Of a DNA stretch of 64,000 nt, positions 47,205 through 59,259 are shown in pieces (within the stretch, counting starts at the first letter, position 1; every line of letters begins with the position of its first letter). The notes under the pieces were generated by a model. It was given only the letters and a program-made list of their open reading frames with translations, had not been told where the DNA came from and did not search any database. This DNA is from Symsagittifera roscoffensis (lineage: Eukaryota > Xenacoelomorpha > Acoela > Convolutidae): positions 39,945,797 through 40,009,796 of the forward strand of contig NC_087071.1 of assembly GCF_963678635.1 (NCBI RefSeq), written 5' to 3'. The position numbers were made by a program, and so were the translations under genes.

Positions 47205-48510
47205 TTTTTTTTCTAAGAGCCTATTTAAATTTCCTGACTTGTAAATTTACAGAGCACGTAAATTTACGAATTATGCTGAAAAGGAAGGTATCTGTATCAT
47301 CAGGCAGGGTATGGCAGGCTTCCACACCTTCATACTTGGTTAAAGTGCCCAAAAAACTTTTAGAGTTTCTACTGTTACGTCTCTTGCAATGCGCTTATCG
47401 TAAGGAGGACTCAATAATTTCACACTAGATTTCATTGAATATCTTTCTTGCGCACGCAATTGTTCCTGTTTTTCCTGTTGATTTTTTTTCAGCTCTTGAA
47501 AACATAAATGTAGAGCTCCCGAAAACATTTTCAGCCCGTCAATGTCGTTTTGTAACTAGCTCACCTTACTGTAATTTGTTTCACTCACGAATCCTCGAGG
47601 AGGAGTGTACTTTACAGCCATTTCCACCAAAACATCTTTTTGTTCTTCATCCACGATAAAAAAAAACGACTATAAAATGTTTTGTTGAAAAAATAAATTT
47701 GAATCTTGATACCTAATAATTTTATGAGAAGTGTTAATTAAAGTTGGTCGAAATACATTTAAACAGAATTATGCTCTCTTTTTTTATTGTGATCTACCTC
47801 AGAGTTCTTACCCATCAGTTTCTTTTTTCAACTTCAATGATTGCGATTCATTTTAAACGAAGCCAGATTGAGATTATATTTTATTCCAAGTTTCGTTTCA
47901 ATTTTCTGTCTTTTTTCTTTTCAAAGACAAATGACTGTTTGCTTTAGCTTTAAACTTAAACTATGCTAAGGACTCATCAAAAGCAGAAATTAGTAGCTAC
48001 TGCAGATAGATGATGAAATTCTAAAACTTTTAGATGCTCAAAAATGATCAAATGTCAGGTAATCAATGAAGTTTACGACCGGTTTTTTCTTTTAATGAGG
48101 CAGAAAAGAAAAAACACGGCGAGAAAAAATTCATTCTTCTGAATTATAGACAGGGGTAGTGTTTGTAAAACTGATGTTTGTATGGTTGACTTGGCCAATT
48201 GAACAGAGCAATTATTAAAAAGTAAACAAAAATAGATTGTAAAAACACTAATTATCCCTGGCACAGACTTGACAATACAGAGAAAAAATCCATGAAGAAG
48301 CACTCGGAAAGTGTGTCAAGAGTGTAAAAGGAAAAAACGCTAAGAATCTGACGGCGCCTGTTGATCGCAGCAATCAGCTCACAAATGTTTATTTATTTTC
48401 TTATTTTTTCATTTTGAGCAATCTAACTTTTGATAACAAAATCCAAGAACTTGAATTCTAGATCATAATAGGAAAGCCAGAAAGCCAGTAAGCGCAATCG
48501 AGAGCCCATT
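47205..48510 (+). repeat. Three-copy tandem array, copy 1 (about 1.3 kb)
   Basis: Begins TTTTTTTCTAAGAGCC, then TTATGCTGAAAAGGAAGG and GTATGGCAGGC. It has GGAGTGTACTTTACAGCC near 47600, GAAGTGTTAATTAAA near 47730, GAGGCAGAAAAGAAAAAACACGGCGAGA near 48097, and ends in GAAAGCCAGAAAGCCAG. All these landmarks recur in order in copies 2 and 3. Confidence 0.85.
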
Positions 48511-49588
48511 TTTTCTAAGAGCCAATTTATTTTTCCTGACTTGAGATTGTGATTTTTTGAATTATGCTGGAAAGGAAGGAGTGTACTTTACAGCCGCTTC
48601 CACCAAAACATCTTTTTGTTCTTCATCCATGATAAATAAAACGCCTATAAAATGTTTGGTTGAAAAAGTAAATTTGAATCTTGATAATTATTAATTTTAT
48701 GAGAAGTGTTAATTAAAATTGGTCGAAATACAATTGAACAGATTTATGCTAAATTTTTTTCAATCTAATCTACCTCAGAGTTCTTACCCATCAGTTTCTT
48801 TTTTCAGTTTCATTGATTGCGATTCATTTTAAACAAAGCCAGATTGAGATTATAGTTCATTTCAAGTTTCGTTTCAGTTTTTTGTCTTATATTTTTCAAA
48901 TTCAAATTACTGTTTCCTTTAGCTTTAAAACTAAACTATGATATGGACTCAGCCAAAAGCAGAAATTAGTAGCTCCTGCAGATAGATGATAAAAGTACTG
49001 AAAAGTCAGGTTATCAAATAAGTTTAGGGCCGGTTTTTTCTTTTAATGAGGCAGAATAGAAAAAACACGGCGAGACGAATTTCCCTCTTTTGAAATAAAA
49101 ACAAGGGTTTTGTTTGTATAACTGATTCCGGTATAGGTGATTTGGCCACTTGAACAGAGCAATTTTTAAACAATTCATTTTTGAAAAAAGTAAACAAAAC
49201 AGATTAAAAAACACTAGTTATCCCCGACACAGACTTGACAATACAGAAAAAAATCCCCTGAAGAAGCACTCGGAGATTGTGTCAAGAATGTAAAAGCAAA
49301 AAACGCTAAGAATCTGACGTCCCCTGTTGATCGCAGCAATCATCTCGCAAAGGTTTATTTTTTTTTTATTTCATCTTGAGCAACCTAGCATTTGATAACA
49401 AAATCCAAAATTTTGAATTCTAGATCATGATAGGAAAGCCAGAAAGCCAACGAGAGGCTTGCTGAAGGTTATCCCAATAAATTTAATAACAATGATGTCA
49501 TATCAAATCAAAATAAATAAATGAATTAAAGATCCAACTGGAGATCTTTTTCGAAGAGCAATTGAGATTAAGTGCAATCAAGGGCCCA
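48511..49588 (+). repeat. Three-copy tandem array, copy 2 (about 1.08 kb)
   Basis: Same landmark order as copy 1, but the first section is shorter: TTATGCTGGAAAGGAAGG is joined directly to AGTGTACTTTACAGCC, so the GGCAGGC section is absent. The right part includes CAACGAGAGGCTTGCTGAAGGTTATCCC, which copy 1 lacks and copy 3 has. Confidence 0.85.
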
Positions 49589-51010
49589 TTTTTTTTTCAA
49601 AGAGCCCATTTATTCTTTCTGAATTGTAATTTTACAGACCATATGAATTTACTAATTATGCTGGGAAGGAAGGTATCTGTTTCATCAGGCAGTGTATGGC
49701 AGGCTTTTACACCTTCAGACTTGGTTGTAGTGCCCAAAAAATTTGCAGTGTTTCTATTATTACGTCTATTGCAATGCGCCTATCGTAAGGAGGATTCAAT
49801 TTTTTCACACTATGTTTCATTGAATGTTTTTCTAGCGCACGCAGTTGTTCCTGCTTTTCCTGTTGATTTTTTTCAGCTCTTGAAAACATAATTATCGAGC
49901 ACCCGAAAACCTTTTCAGCACGTCAATGTATTTTTGTAACTAACTCAACTTACTGTCACTTGTTTCACTCACGAAACCTCGAGCAGGAGTGTACTTTACA
50001 GCCATTTCCACCAAAACATCTTTTTGTTTTACAACCATGATAAATTAAACGACTATAAAATGTTTTGTTGAAAAAATAAATTAAAATATTGATAACTATT
50101 AATTTTATGAGAAGTGTTAATTAAAGTTGGTCGAAATACGATTGAATAGATTTATACTCAATCGTTTTTAATCTGATCTACCTCATAGTTTCTACCATCA
50201 GTTTTTGTTCAATTTCAATGATTATGGTTCTTTTTAAACGAAGCCAGATTGAGATTATAATTTTTTTGAAGTTTCGTTTCAATTTTTTTGTCTTTTTCTT
50301 TGAAGTCAAATGACTGCTTGCTTTCGCTTGAAAACTAAACTATGGTATGGACTAAGCAAAAAGCAGAAATTACTAGCTCCTGTAGGTAGATGATAAAAAG
50401 TCAAAAACTTTAAGATGCTCAAAAAGGACTCAGTAGTCAGGTTATCAAATAAGTTTACGGCCGTTTTTTTTTAATGAGGCAGAATTGAAAAGAACACGGC
50501 GAGACAATTTTCACTCTTTTGAATTGAAAACAGGGGTAGTGTTTGTATAATTGATGTTGGTATGGGTGACTTGGCCCCTTGAACAGAGCAATTTTTGAAC
50601 AATTCATTTTAAAAAAAGTTAAACAAAAACAGATTGAAAAAACACTAAGTATCCTCGGCACAGATTGACAATAAAGAAAAAAAACTTCCCTGAAGCAGTT
50701 TGAGATTGTGTCAAGAATGTGAAAGGAAAAAACGCTAAGAACTTGACGGCGCTTGTTGATCGCAGCAATCAGCTCACAAACGTTTTTTTATTTTTTTATT
50801 TTTCCATCTTGAGCAATTTAACATTCGATAACAAAATCCAAAAACTTGAATTCTAGCTCATAGTAGGAAAACCAGAGCACCAACGAGAGGCTTGCTGATG
50901 GTTATCCCGTAAAAGTAAACCACAATGACAGCATATCAAACCGAAAAACCTAAATGAAATAAAGATCCAACTGGAGACCTTTTTCGAAGAACGATTTAGG
51001 TTAAGCGCAA
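49589..51010 (+). repeat. Three-copy tandem array, copy 3 (about 1.4 kb)
   Basis: The most complete copy. It has both the GGCAGTGTATGGCAGGC section and the right-end CAACGAGAGGCTTGCTG section, and ends in AAGATCCAACTGGAGA and TTAAGCGCAATCAA. Open frames (for example 49562-49891, 109 codons) are not conserved in the other copies and match nothing I know. Confidence 0.85.
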
Positions 51011-51880
51011 TCAAATATACTTCAATATAACTCCTTTAAAGTTCAACTTATAGCATTGAGTGAGCACAATCAAACGTTTACTAGAATTTGAACTAAAACT
51101 CTTCAGTTACCATGAGAAAGACAAGTAAGTCATGCACTTTAGTGCTTTTAACCATTCGTCACAAATTTTTTTAAACTTACCTTCCTTGAGCCCACTGCCT
51201 GGTTCCTTCGACGAGAGGTATTCTAGGTCTGACCAAGTATCTAGGGAAGACAGAAAAATTAGATTTAGTCTATCGCTACAATTCTTTAATCACGCAGCTA
51301 TTATCTACAATACATGAATCTAGTATTAAATGGCAGAAGGCATTTTTGAAATATTTTGATTCAAAAAAAGGGGATAACTACGCTCCAATTTAGCAAAACG
51401 ATGGGATCTGGAGTTAGTTTTTAGTTTGCGTCTCATTGTTGGCAAAATACAAACACGTTTTGCCGATGACCTTATGGAAACAAAATTTGTTTTTAACTTA
51501 TGCATCAAATCTTCAATCACTTTTTCTTAAAAACCTTATAAAATGCAAATCATAAAAAGCTGCTAACTTTTCGACAATTTCATCCAATACGAAATGACGA
51601 TAGCTTTTGCGCAAATTTATGCAAAAAAGTTTAAAAACTGCTTCCTACACAAGAATTCCATATTGAACGCAAAGCCGAACGTAAATCAAGTAGTACATAA
51701 TCATTTGTGCATTAGTCATACGCAACTACACAACCATCCACGAAAGCGATTCGCAACTCCACGGAACTGGACCAATTTCTTCTATTTTCAACTTGATATT
51801 TGAAGGAAAGCTTATCATATAGTTCAATAAATAGGTGTTTGTACCCAGCAATGTGATGCAATCAAATGTCTCCAAAACTA
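51011..51880. other. Spacer between the three-copy array and the LINE remnant
   Basis: No gene recognised. Part of the 51600-51880 stretch may be the far 3' section of the minus-strand LINE. Confidence 0.4.
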
Positions 51881-51884
51881 TTTT

Positions 51885-53480
51885 AACAGTTTTCAAATTC
51901 AAAAGTAGTAATAATAGATCCTACAGCAGTAAGTGTGTTGTATCTCATCCAGTTATCTAATTGATTGAAATCTTCCTGAAAATCACCGTGAGAGGGCACT
52001 TTTTTGATAGATGTATCATCAGCAAACAAGGAAAATTTGCAACTTTCTGAAAATCTTAGGAAGGTCATTGATATAAAAGGGGCCTCAAAATGGAACACTG
52101 TGGTACGCCTCACAGTACACGCTAAAAATTGCTTTGAAACTTGTTCAAAGTTACCACCTGTTTCCGAGTTTCCCAATTGCAAAAGTTACAAGTTATTTCT
52201 TCTCCTACGCCACATCGCTCTAGTCTATCTAGTAAACTTGCAGGAGAAACTGTGTCGCAAGCCTTCTTTAAAACCAAAAAAAAAACAGCATCACCTCTTT
52301 TTTCTTCTGATCTTTCGAGGTTCAAATCTCTATCTTGTTTCAAGAATGGCTTTAACAAAACTTAATTTTACAAACAACCAATTGATTGGCTCTGAGAAAG
52401 TTGCGATGTTCAAAACAACTGCTAATTCGGTAATGGATTGCTTTCCCAAAAACGTTTGATAGTGTTGATATTTTTTATACAAATCTTTCAATAAACCATT
52501 ATGAAGCGGGAACACTTCAGGAAGAAACTGGGATAGCAAGCCCTAATAAAGCAGGTTTTAAAGAAATTTGTGAGCTTTGGTTCGATAAACCGTGTACTTA
52601 TTTTATCTATTGCAAAGTGGATTAAATCATACCCCGAGCTGAGCTTATTGGTGCTCTATCTCTCTTTCCTGAGTTCCATTGAAAGACATTGATTGCTCTA
52701 CGTTTTCAATGCGAATTGGATCAGCAACTGCTATTTTTTCTAAGACTTGGACCGATTTTCACAATGAAACGGTCCATTTATTGAGGTTATTTTCATTAAT
52801 TTCTCAAGCTACGATTTGATCTTTTTGTTTTCCAAGTTATGCTGCAACTGCCTTTTGCTATTTATGAGATTTGTGATGTTTCATTTAGCACTCCAAATTT
52901 TTCCTAATGATTTTCTGTGCAACAAAATGGATTTGTTCCTTAATGATTTGTACTTGATCTTGGTTTCAGTTGAGTTATGTAAATTAGATCTGTTTGCTTG
53001 ATCTCTGTTTTCGCGGCTTTTTTAACATCGCTAGATACTCTTAACTTCTTCTCGTTCGATACATGGCGAGTTTGAGACGGAACAAACCTATCAAAGCAGT
53101 TGATAAAAAATCTAGAGAAATAGTTAGCCTATCCGTTCAAGTTGGGTACCATTATGTCAATTGCCTTCCATTAAGACTGTAAAAGAAAATCTTATTTTAA
53201 CCAAATATCATTAATGTCGAAAACTTTCAAATTCCAATGGGATATTGTCTCTTTGTAAATATCAACAGATTTCGGCAAAGAGATATTCACTTTAATCATA
53301 AAATTATGAGCAGGACCCAACGTCGGATGGAAAGACTGTTTATTGAAAATGTACCCCAAATATGATCGATTCAAGTATTTGATTGTAGTTTTGGCCCTGA
53401 GCAATTTCCAAATTTCGAAATAAATGCTCAATCTGGAGTGGATTGCTTTCTCAAAGTCCTTTGATAACGTTGGTAAGAAA
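51885..53480 (-). pseudogene. LINE reverse transcriptase remnant (CR1/Jockey-like)
   Basis: On the minus strand, in order: NFQPISFLPTLSKDFEKAIHSRL at 53420-53490 (the NYRPIS.LP..SK..EK block; written here over several motifs), KQSITELAVVL at about 52440 (the AIT.L block), VFFLVLKKACDTVSPASLLDRLERCG at about 52200-52280 (FLDL.KAFDTV.H..LL), and FSLFADDTSIKK at about 52010 (the catalytic FADD box), followed by LDNWMRYNTLT. The frame shifts several times and a 1.03-kb tandem duplication overlaps the region, so it is dead, but FADD itself is intact. The 53192-53436 part reads open and is not RT-like. Confidence 0.8.
52430..53435 (-). repeat. Tandem duplication in the LINE region, copy A (about 1.03 kb)
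   Basis: Shares with copy B, in order: GTGGATTGCTTTC-like, GAAACTGGGATAGCAA, ATACCCCGAGCTGAGCTTAT, CAAAGCAGTTGATAA, ATCATTAATGTCGAAAA, GATATTGTCTCTTTGTAA and GATTTCGGC..AGAGATATTC. Offset 1030-1042 bp. Confidence 0.9.
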
Positions 53481-54440
53481 GAAATGGGTTGAAAATTTTC
53501 GTACAAACCTTCAAATCCGAAATTGTGAAGCCAATAAACTTCAGCAATTTTGAAGAAACTGGGATAGCAATCACTAATAAAGCAAGTTTTAAAAAAACTG
53601 TGATCCTTAGTACGCGAATTGTTCTGCTTCTTTCAAGTAATGCAGTAGTCATAGAACCATACCCCGAGCTGAGCTTATTGGTATATCAGAGATTATATGC
53701 TCTATCTCTATTTCTTAAATTCCACGAAAGGACTTTGATTGCTCCACGTTTTCAATACAAATAAGATCGGATAATGCACTTTATTTACTAAGATTTAGAC
53801 CAAAACTCAAAAAAAAAAGAATCTGATCATTTCTTGAAACTTTCTTCCTTTGTTTTCGCCAGTTACGGTTTGATCTTTTTTTTCACCAAGTTATGCTCTG
53901 ACTGCTTTTTTAAACTTATGATAATCCGGGGTGTTTAATTTTCTTACAACGTTTTCCGAATGACCATCTGCTCAGCGCATTGGAATTGTTTTTAATGATG
54001 TGTATTTGATCTTGATATCTTCAGTACATTTCTTTAAATTAGATCTGTTTGCTGAGCGCTTTTTTGCGGCTTCCTAAAGGTTTCATACTCATGACTGTTT
54101 CTCATTTGATACATAGCGAGCTCGAGACAAAACAAACCTATCAAAGCAGTTGATAAGAAAAGTTCACTGCATTTTTTGAAGTTGAGTACTATCCAGTCAT
54201 TTGCCTAAAATTTGAACTGTAAAAGAAACGCTAATCTTAACCAATTATCATTAATGTCGAAAATTTTCGGATTCCGACAAGATATTGTCTCTTTGTAACT
54301 ATTAAACGATTTCGGCCAAGAGATATTCTTTTCATTCATAAAAAAATATTCAGGACCCCAATGACGGATGTAAATACTGTTTTTGAAAGTTGTACCTAAT
54401 AGGATCGATGCAACAGTTTGATTGTGGTGTTACACGAGTT
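53440..54440 (-). repeat. Tandem duplication in the LINE region, copy B (about 1.0 kb)
   Basis: Second copy of 52430-53435, about 80% similar. The NYRPIS-like block is readable at its left end; the rest is non-RT sequence, so the duplicated unit joins LINE and flanking DNA. Confidence 0.9.
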
Positions 54441-54599
54441 GACGAAAATGCGATAACATTTGTTAAACAAAGAACTCAAAATTTCAGTAAATTAACCGTT
54501 GCGTTATAAAATTTCATCTAACCGATAGTAAAAACGCCCAATATGACCATAATGCCTGTTTATTGACTTGTGTTCGGTGAGACTATTTGTAAGTTTCTG

Positions 54600-54818
54600 G
54601 AACATATCTCAAATTTTCACTCAGGGCTGCCGATGTACTACTGTGAAAACTGTTAATGTCTTATCAGCAAAAACATCTACCTTCAAAATTTCTCCTTCTG
54701 AGGTGTCACTAACTGGTTTCTGTGCAGATCATTTCGTAAGTATTAACCCACTCCACCTCCTCTACTGGCCCTAGGGCACGAAAGCATATAACCTTGTGAA
54801 CTGAACAAGTCAGCCGTG
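54600..54818 (+). repeat. Recent tandem duplication, copy A, with exon-like core
   Basis: Almost identical to 54918-55137. Inside, 54625-54735 (111 bp, 37 codons, phase 0 at both ends) runs from after TTTTCACTCAG to GTAAGTATTAA, good acceptor and donor sequences. It encodes GCRCTTVKTVNVLSAKTSTF and then KISPSEVSLTGFCADHF. No family recognised. Confidence 0.8.
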
Positions 54819-54917
54819 AACTGAACAAGTTGTGAACTGAACAAGTTTTTCTGCTGATAAAGAAAATCTAATCAGTTATTTGAACCAAACGACTTGCTAT
54901 TCTCACATATCTCAAAT

Positions 54918-55137
54918 TTTCAACATATCTCAAATTTTCACTGAGGGCTGCCGATGTACTACTGTGAAAACTGTTAATGTCATATCAGCAAAAACATCTA
55001 CCTTCAAAATTTCTCCTTCTGAGGTGTCACTAACTGGTTTGTGTTCAGATCATTTCGTAAGTATTAACCCACTCCACCTCCTCTACTGGCCCTAGGGCAC
55101 GAAAGCATATAACCTTGTGAACTGAACAAGTCAGCCG
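54918..55137 (+). repeat. Recent tandem duplication, copy B, with exon-like core
   Basis: The exon-like core is 54946-55056. Only three base changes from copy A fall in it, and all three alter the residue (L to I, F to L, A to S). The acceptor reads ACTGAG instead of ACTCAG; the donor GTAAGT is unchanged. The words GTGAACTGAACAAGT repeat three times between the copies. Confidence 0.8.
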
Positions 55138-55139
55138 AA

Positions 55140-56880
55140 TCATTAGAACTCAATCAAGTTTCGTTGACAGCAATGACAAAAGGCGCAAATGAATTTGCCT
55201 CAATGTTTATTTTGAGGGATTCAAAATTAGACCTAAATCAAGGTACATTAACATTGAATAAAAAGACATCCTCGGAAACTGATGAAAGGATGTTGGGGAC
55301 ATGGGAATGTAGATAAGACGAATTTAGATAGCCATACTGAGACAAAATTAGATAGCCTTAGACAAAACTTAGGATGTCTCAGATAACAAACTTACCACTG
55401 TCTTCTGCTGCGCTTAGACTCAAAGCTAAATGAGAATTCTATTCGGTTTGAGAAGGTTGCTTTGTTAAAAGATCAATATATTGCATAACTGTTTCAGGTG
55501 GGTTCAACCGTTTTGGGTTGCCGTGTTGACGTGTAGCCATTGAGTTGCTACTTTGCCAAGGTTAAAAACTGAACTAGTCGCTTTCTTTAACATTTGTGCT
55601 TTACCCGCATCCTAGGTGTCAGCGATTCAGCATCTTCAGTGTCAGTCACATTATGAGTGAACACTTTTCCGTTCTCGCGTTTTTTAAAAAGTTGTGGTGC
55701 ACAATTATTTGTCGTTGCTCTCACTTCGAGTCCTTTCTAATATTCGAGTAAATTGGAATCTTTCTTTGTTACTTTTTCAAAAAAGTTTATTGGTTTACTA
55801 TTGATTGCGCTGAGATAATTTCGAAAAAATGCTTCTTCGCCCAGATGCGATCTTTGAGGTCGAAGTAGATAAATTTAGCAAAAATAGCAGGAGGTTTTTG
55901 AATATCTTGGAGTGGGTGGCATTCTACCATGAGTCCAGAAGCACAATGATATCAATTGCTTTGCGAAAAAAGCGATTACCTCCTCAACTTATTGTGCCAT
56001 ATTACAAGGGCAAACTGTTGATGATTACGCAAACCTTGGATGAAAATCGCTCGAGGTTATTTTTTTTTCTTCAGAAAATTATCTCATTTTTCCTCTGGGT
56101 TAACAATGATGTCAATCTGAGTTTGAACAATGGCTAGTAGGTTCTTAAATAACATTTTTAACGATGTGTCAGTGTCATTTGACAGTTCATTCATGCTTTC
56201 TTTGAGTTTGTTCAACAAAATGACAGCTCTCAGCCCAATGTAAGATTTGTCCAATCATGCAGTCCGAATCTGAAACTGTTTAATAAGTTCATCACAATGT
56301 TTAGGCAATGTCCGATGAGCTTCGAATGCACAAAAACAACTAAAGTTAACGTGTCTTCGAAACACCAATCCGTTCACTATTTTCACCAGAACCCTGCTTC
56401 ACTTCGCTTCATTTTTTAGCAGAGAGGCGGAGGCAAAAAGAACCCTCGAATTAAAAATAATGCAGCTGGTTTTTCTGCTGATAAAGAAACTCTAATCAGT
56501 TATTTGAACCAAACGACTTGCTATTGGACGGGTTTTACGATACCTTCAGACTAACCAATGGAAAATCAGGGAGTTAATTAGCAATTTTCCATGAACGCGT
56601 TCCAACTGTGCTTTTTTATATCAAAGACAAAATAGCCGACTCACTCAAATTCACGTTATAGATAATTATATGTTGTAGGTTTAATTCCTTAGCTTTTGAT
56701 TGAGATTCTAAAAATAACCGCGTTTTTCATCTTTTCACTATGCATTTTTTTATTATTCTGAGAACTCTTAAAACTCTGAAGACTCTTTTCTTCAGCAAAA
56801 CTTTCTCAAGAAACATTTTTACATAAATCAAATCAGTGTGGATTTTGCAAAGTGAACATCATGCATGGAAGCGTCAGAGC
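55140..56880. other. Spacer without recognisable genes
   Basis: The longest open frame, 55829-56137 (102 codons, plus), shows no known motif. A segment at 56468-56524 repeats 54846-54900 (TTTTTCTGCTGATAAAGAAA and CAAACGACTTGCTATT), so this sequence is dispersed. Confidence 0.45.
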
Positions 56881-56889
56881 AAATCGCTA

Positions 56890-57251
56890 CTCGTTTCGAG
56901 GTCGGCTACTGATGCTGCGACCGTTGCGACTCAAAATGGGTATGTTGCGACTTTGCGCAACCGAAGAAATTTTTTGCGACTTTACGCGATCCAAAGAAGA
57001 TACGTTGCGAGTTTTCCCGACCCCAAAAAAGGCATGCTGCGATCATTGCGTCTCAAATTGTGTATGTTGCGACTTTGCGCGACCGAATTATTTGCGCGAG
57101 TTTGCCCGACCCAAAACAGGTATGTTGCGACTTTGTGCGACCCAAAAATGTATGTTGCAACCATTGCGACTGAAAATGGGTATGTTGCAACTTTGTGCAA
57201 CCAAAACATTTGCTCGTCCTTGCGCAACCCAAAACAGTTATGTTGCGTTTT
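56890..57251 (+). repeat. CGAC-type degenerate tandem array (GCGAC form)
   Basis: Units of about 30-60 bp of the form GGTATGTTGCGACTTTGCGCGACCCAAAA. It begins after TTTCGAGGTCGGC and ends at the next leader, CCCGGGTTGAGGTT. Plus-strand open frames (141 and 148 codons in two frames at once) are repeat artefacts. Confidence 0.85.
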
Positions 57252-57454
57252 CCCGGGTTGAGGTTTGTGATTTATATTTCGACCGACACGACCAATAACG
57301 GTATGTTTCGGCCATTTCAACCCAGGCTTGATATGTTTTGACCAACTCGACCCAACCTGTCTTTGTTTCGACTATGTTTGACCGAGGAAGAACATTTCGA
57401 CCAAGTTAGACCGACGAAAGACGAGTTCGACCGAAGAGATTTTTCGACTGCATT
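57252..57454 (+). repeat. CGAC-type degenerate tandem array (TTCGACC form)
   Basis: Opens with the leader CCCGGGTTGAGGTTTGTG. Units then take the form ATGTTTTGACCAACTCGACCCAA or TTCGACC.A.G. It is interrupted at 57455 by the short inverted-repeat element and resumes briefly after 57649 (TTTTGACCGAGAAAAACAG). Confidence 0.8.
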
Positions 57455-57648
57455 AAGAGGCCAAATTGTGCTTTGGATAGTCGCACAATTTTGTGTCTGT
57501 TTGTTCCTGGATTCCATAGACAAGTCTTTAAACATGTTAAAATTTTGTCGGAACAATCAAAGAAAAAGAAAGAACAAAAGAAGAACAAAGGGAGCGTCCT
57601 TCTTGCGGAATCCGCTTACAATACACAAAATGCACAGTTTGGCCTCTT
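57455..57648. mobile_element. MITE-like element inserted in a CGAC array
   Basis: 194 bp with inverse ends AAGAGGCCAAATTGTGC and GCACAGTTTGGCCTCTT (one mismatch). CGAC-array sequence lies on both sides. Relative of 37981-38173. No transposase; a target duplication is not clear. Confidence 0.75.
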
Positions 57649-57689
57649 GATGAGAGAAGAATTTTGACCGAGAAAAACAGTTCGACGGA

Positions 57690-59250
57690 GGATTTTATAA
57701 AACTTCTCATTTTAATTCGAAATTAGACAGTAGCTGCGTATAAACACTTCACATTTGTCTCTCAAGGCTATTAAAAATGTTCAACTGTTCATCAATTGCC
57801 TCTAAAACTTTTTAAACTCTATCCCACATGCAATTCGTCAACAGGTTAAGTTAAATCATTCTTTTCAAAGTTCTACACCATACTTAGCAAAAAAATAGTT
57901 TTGAAACCTAAGAGATCTTTCTCAATGGTTCTCTTTTTTCGTTTTCCGTTTCGTTTTTTCACATTTTTTAGGTGTTTAGCGAACAAAAACGTTACAATAT
58001 TGCTCAAAAACTTTTATGAGATTTCGATCCAAACAATACAGACAAAAAATTTAGCGCAATTTTTGTAATCAGATTCTGATTTGTAATCGGGCCGACTAAT
58101 ATGTATCGACCATGTTCGAACGCAACAGACCCTGGCGGTCGCAACTTTTCACCCTGTCTGACTTACGTATCGACCCGTATGAGCGCATGTTTCGACTTTG
58201 ATCGAGCCAATTTTTTTGATCAGATTTGCTTTAGCAACCAGTGAGGACAAATTTCCGAGACAAAAAATCTTGAAAACAATCATTCTTCCAACGATTAAGA
58301 CTCCATTCTGTCAACTCAACGACATTTGTCGTTGATAAAACTTAATAAAGTACAAAAAAAAACCAACCAAATTGGATTTATTCAATAGAGTTTTCTCAAA
58401 TCGATTTGACCTTGAGCTAAAAATGAGAGAGCGGAAGAGTATACACTAAAATAGGCTTTTTGGCTTTTTTATTCAATCAAAATTAACGCTGAAACCACTG
58501 AGTCAAGTGTTAGCTCATTTATATGAAGATGAGCCTCTGCTTAAGCCCAGCAAGGTTTCGGAATTCTACTATTATTTCAAACATTGATATAATGGATGAT
58601 ACCCAAACCTATCAATGAATCCACTATTTTGACTATACAAACTTTCTTAGCCGTTGGAGATTGTAGATTGTATGTTTCTGTGCTTTTGGACCAAAAAAAC
58701 ATGCTCCCCCCCCAAAAAAAAACCGTTCGGGGATGTTAGATGTTAACTTGGTTCTAAGTTAGAAATTTTCAGCCAATCAGAACCGAGCATTTTACATGCA
58801 GTGCTTACCAAATTTAATGCGAACTAAATGCTTGGGTGGAACAACTTATTTTGCTCTATCAGGGGCGAGGATGTTAACTTGATCCTGCTTTTTTTGTCTC
58901 ATTCTGATCTGGTTGAGGCAATGTTTGACTTAGTTGTGTCAGTTTTGATTGATTAAAAAGAGCTAAAATAAAATCACTTTTAGATAAAATTGTCAGTCTA
59001 CCTCAAAAAATACACCAAAACAATTTTTGTATAATGTTAACTGAAATTGGGAAAAATGGGTTTCGAACTTTTAAACTTCTCCATTTTTCTAGGTTAATTT
59101 GAATCAATAATTTTAATGAACGATTAGTTGTGATCTTCGCACTTTATAAATATCATTTAAGATGATTTGTTTTTTCAATTTTAAAATTCAGCTTAAAACC
59201 AAGAATTTGAGCTAAAATTTTCAAAGTTTTTTTCTCTTTGTAAGGTTATA
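57690..59250. other. Spacer with a short CGAC-array remnant
   Basis: AT-rich, no gene recognised. At about 58100-58210 a short remnant of CGAC-type units (TATCGACCATG, GTATCGACCCGTATGAGCGC, ATGTTTCGACTTTGATCGAGCC) is visible. Confidence 0.5.
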
Positions 59251-59259
59251 AACTGCAGT

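Noticed and set aside
48073-50661. Repeated minus-strand hydrophobic frames in the three-copy array
   Set aside because: Each copy has a different frame structure and the peptides diverge; low-complexity T-rich sense explains them.
55829-56137. 102-codon plus-strand frame
   Set aside because: It has an ATG but no recognisable domain, no splice context that fits, and a length possible by chance in 64 kb.
56836-57320. Two overlapping plus-strand frames of 141 and 148 codons and one minus-strand frame of 112 codons
   Set aside because: They coincide with the CGAC array; simultaneous open frames follow from the repeat's lack of stops.
37991-57667. Similar 64-66-codon frames in the two short inverted-repeat elements (37991-38191 and 57473-57667), sharing AESAYN.Q.A.FGL
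   Set aside because: Over the alignable codons nearly every difference changes the residue and none is silent, so there is no sign of selection on a peptide. It is better explained as element DNA.
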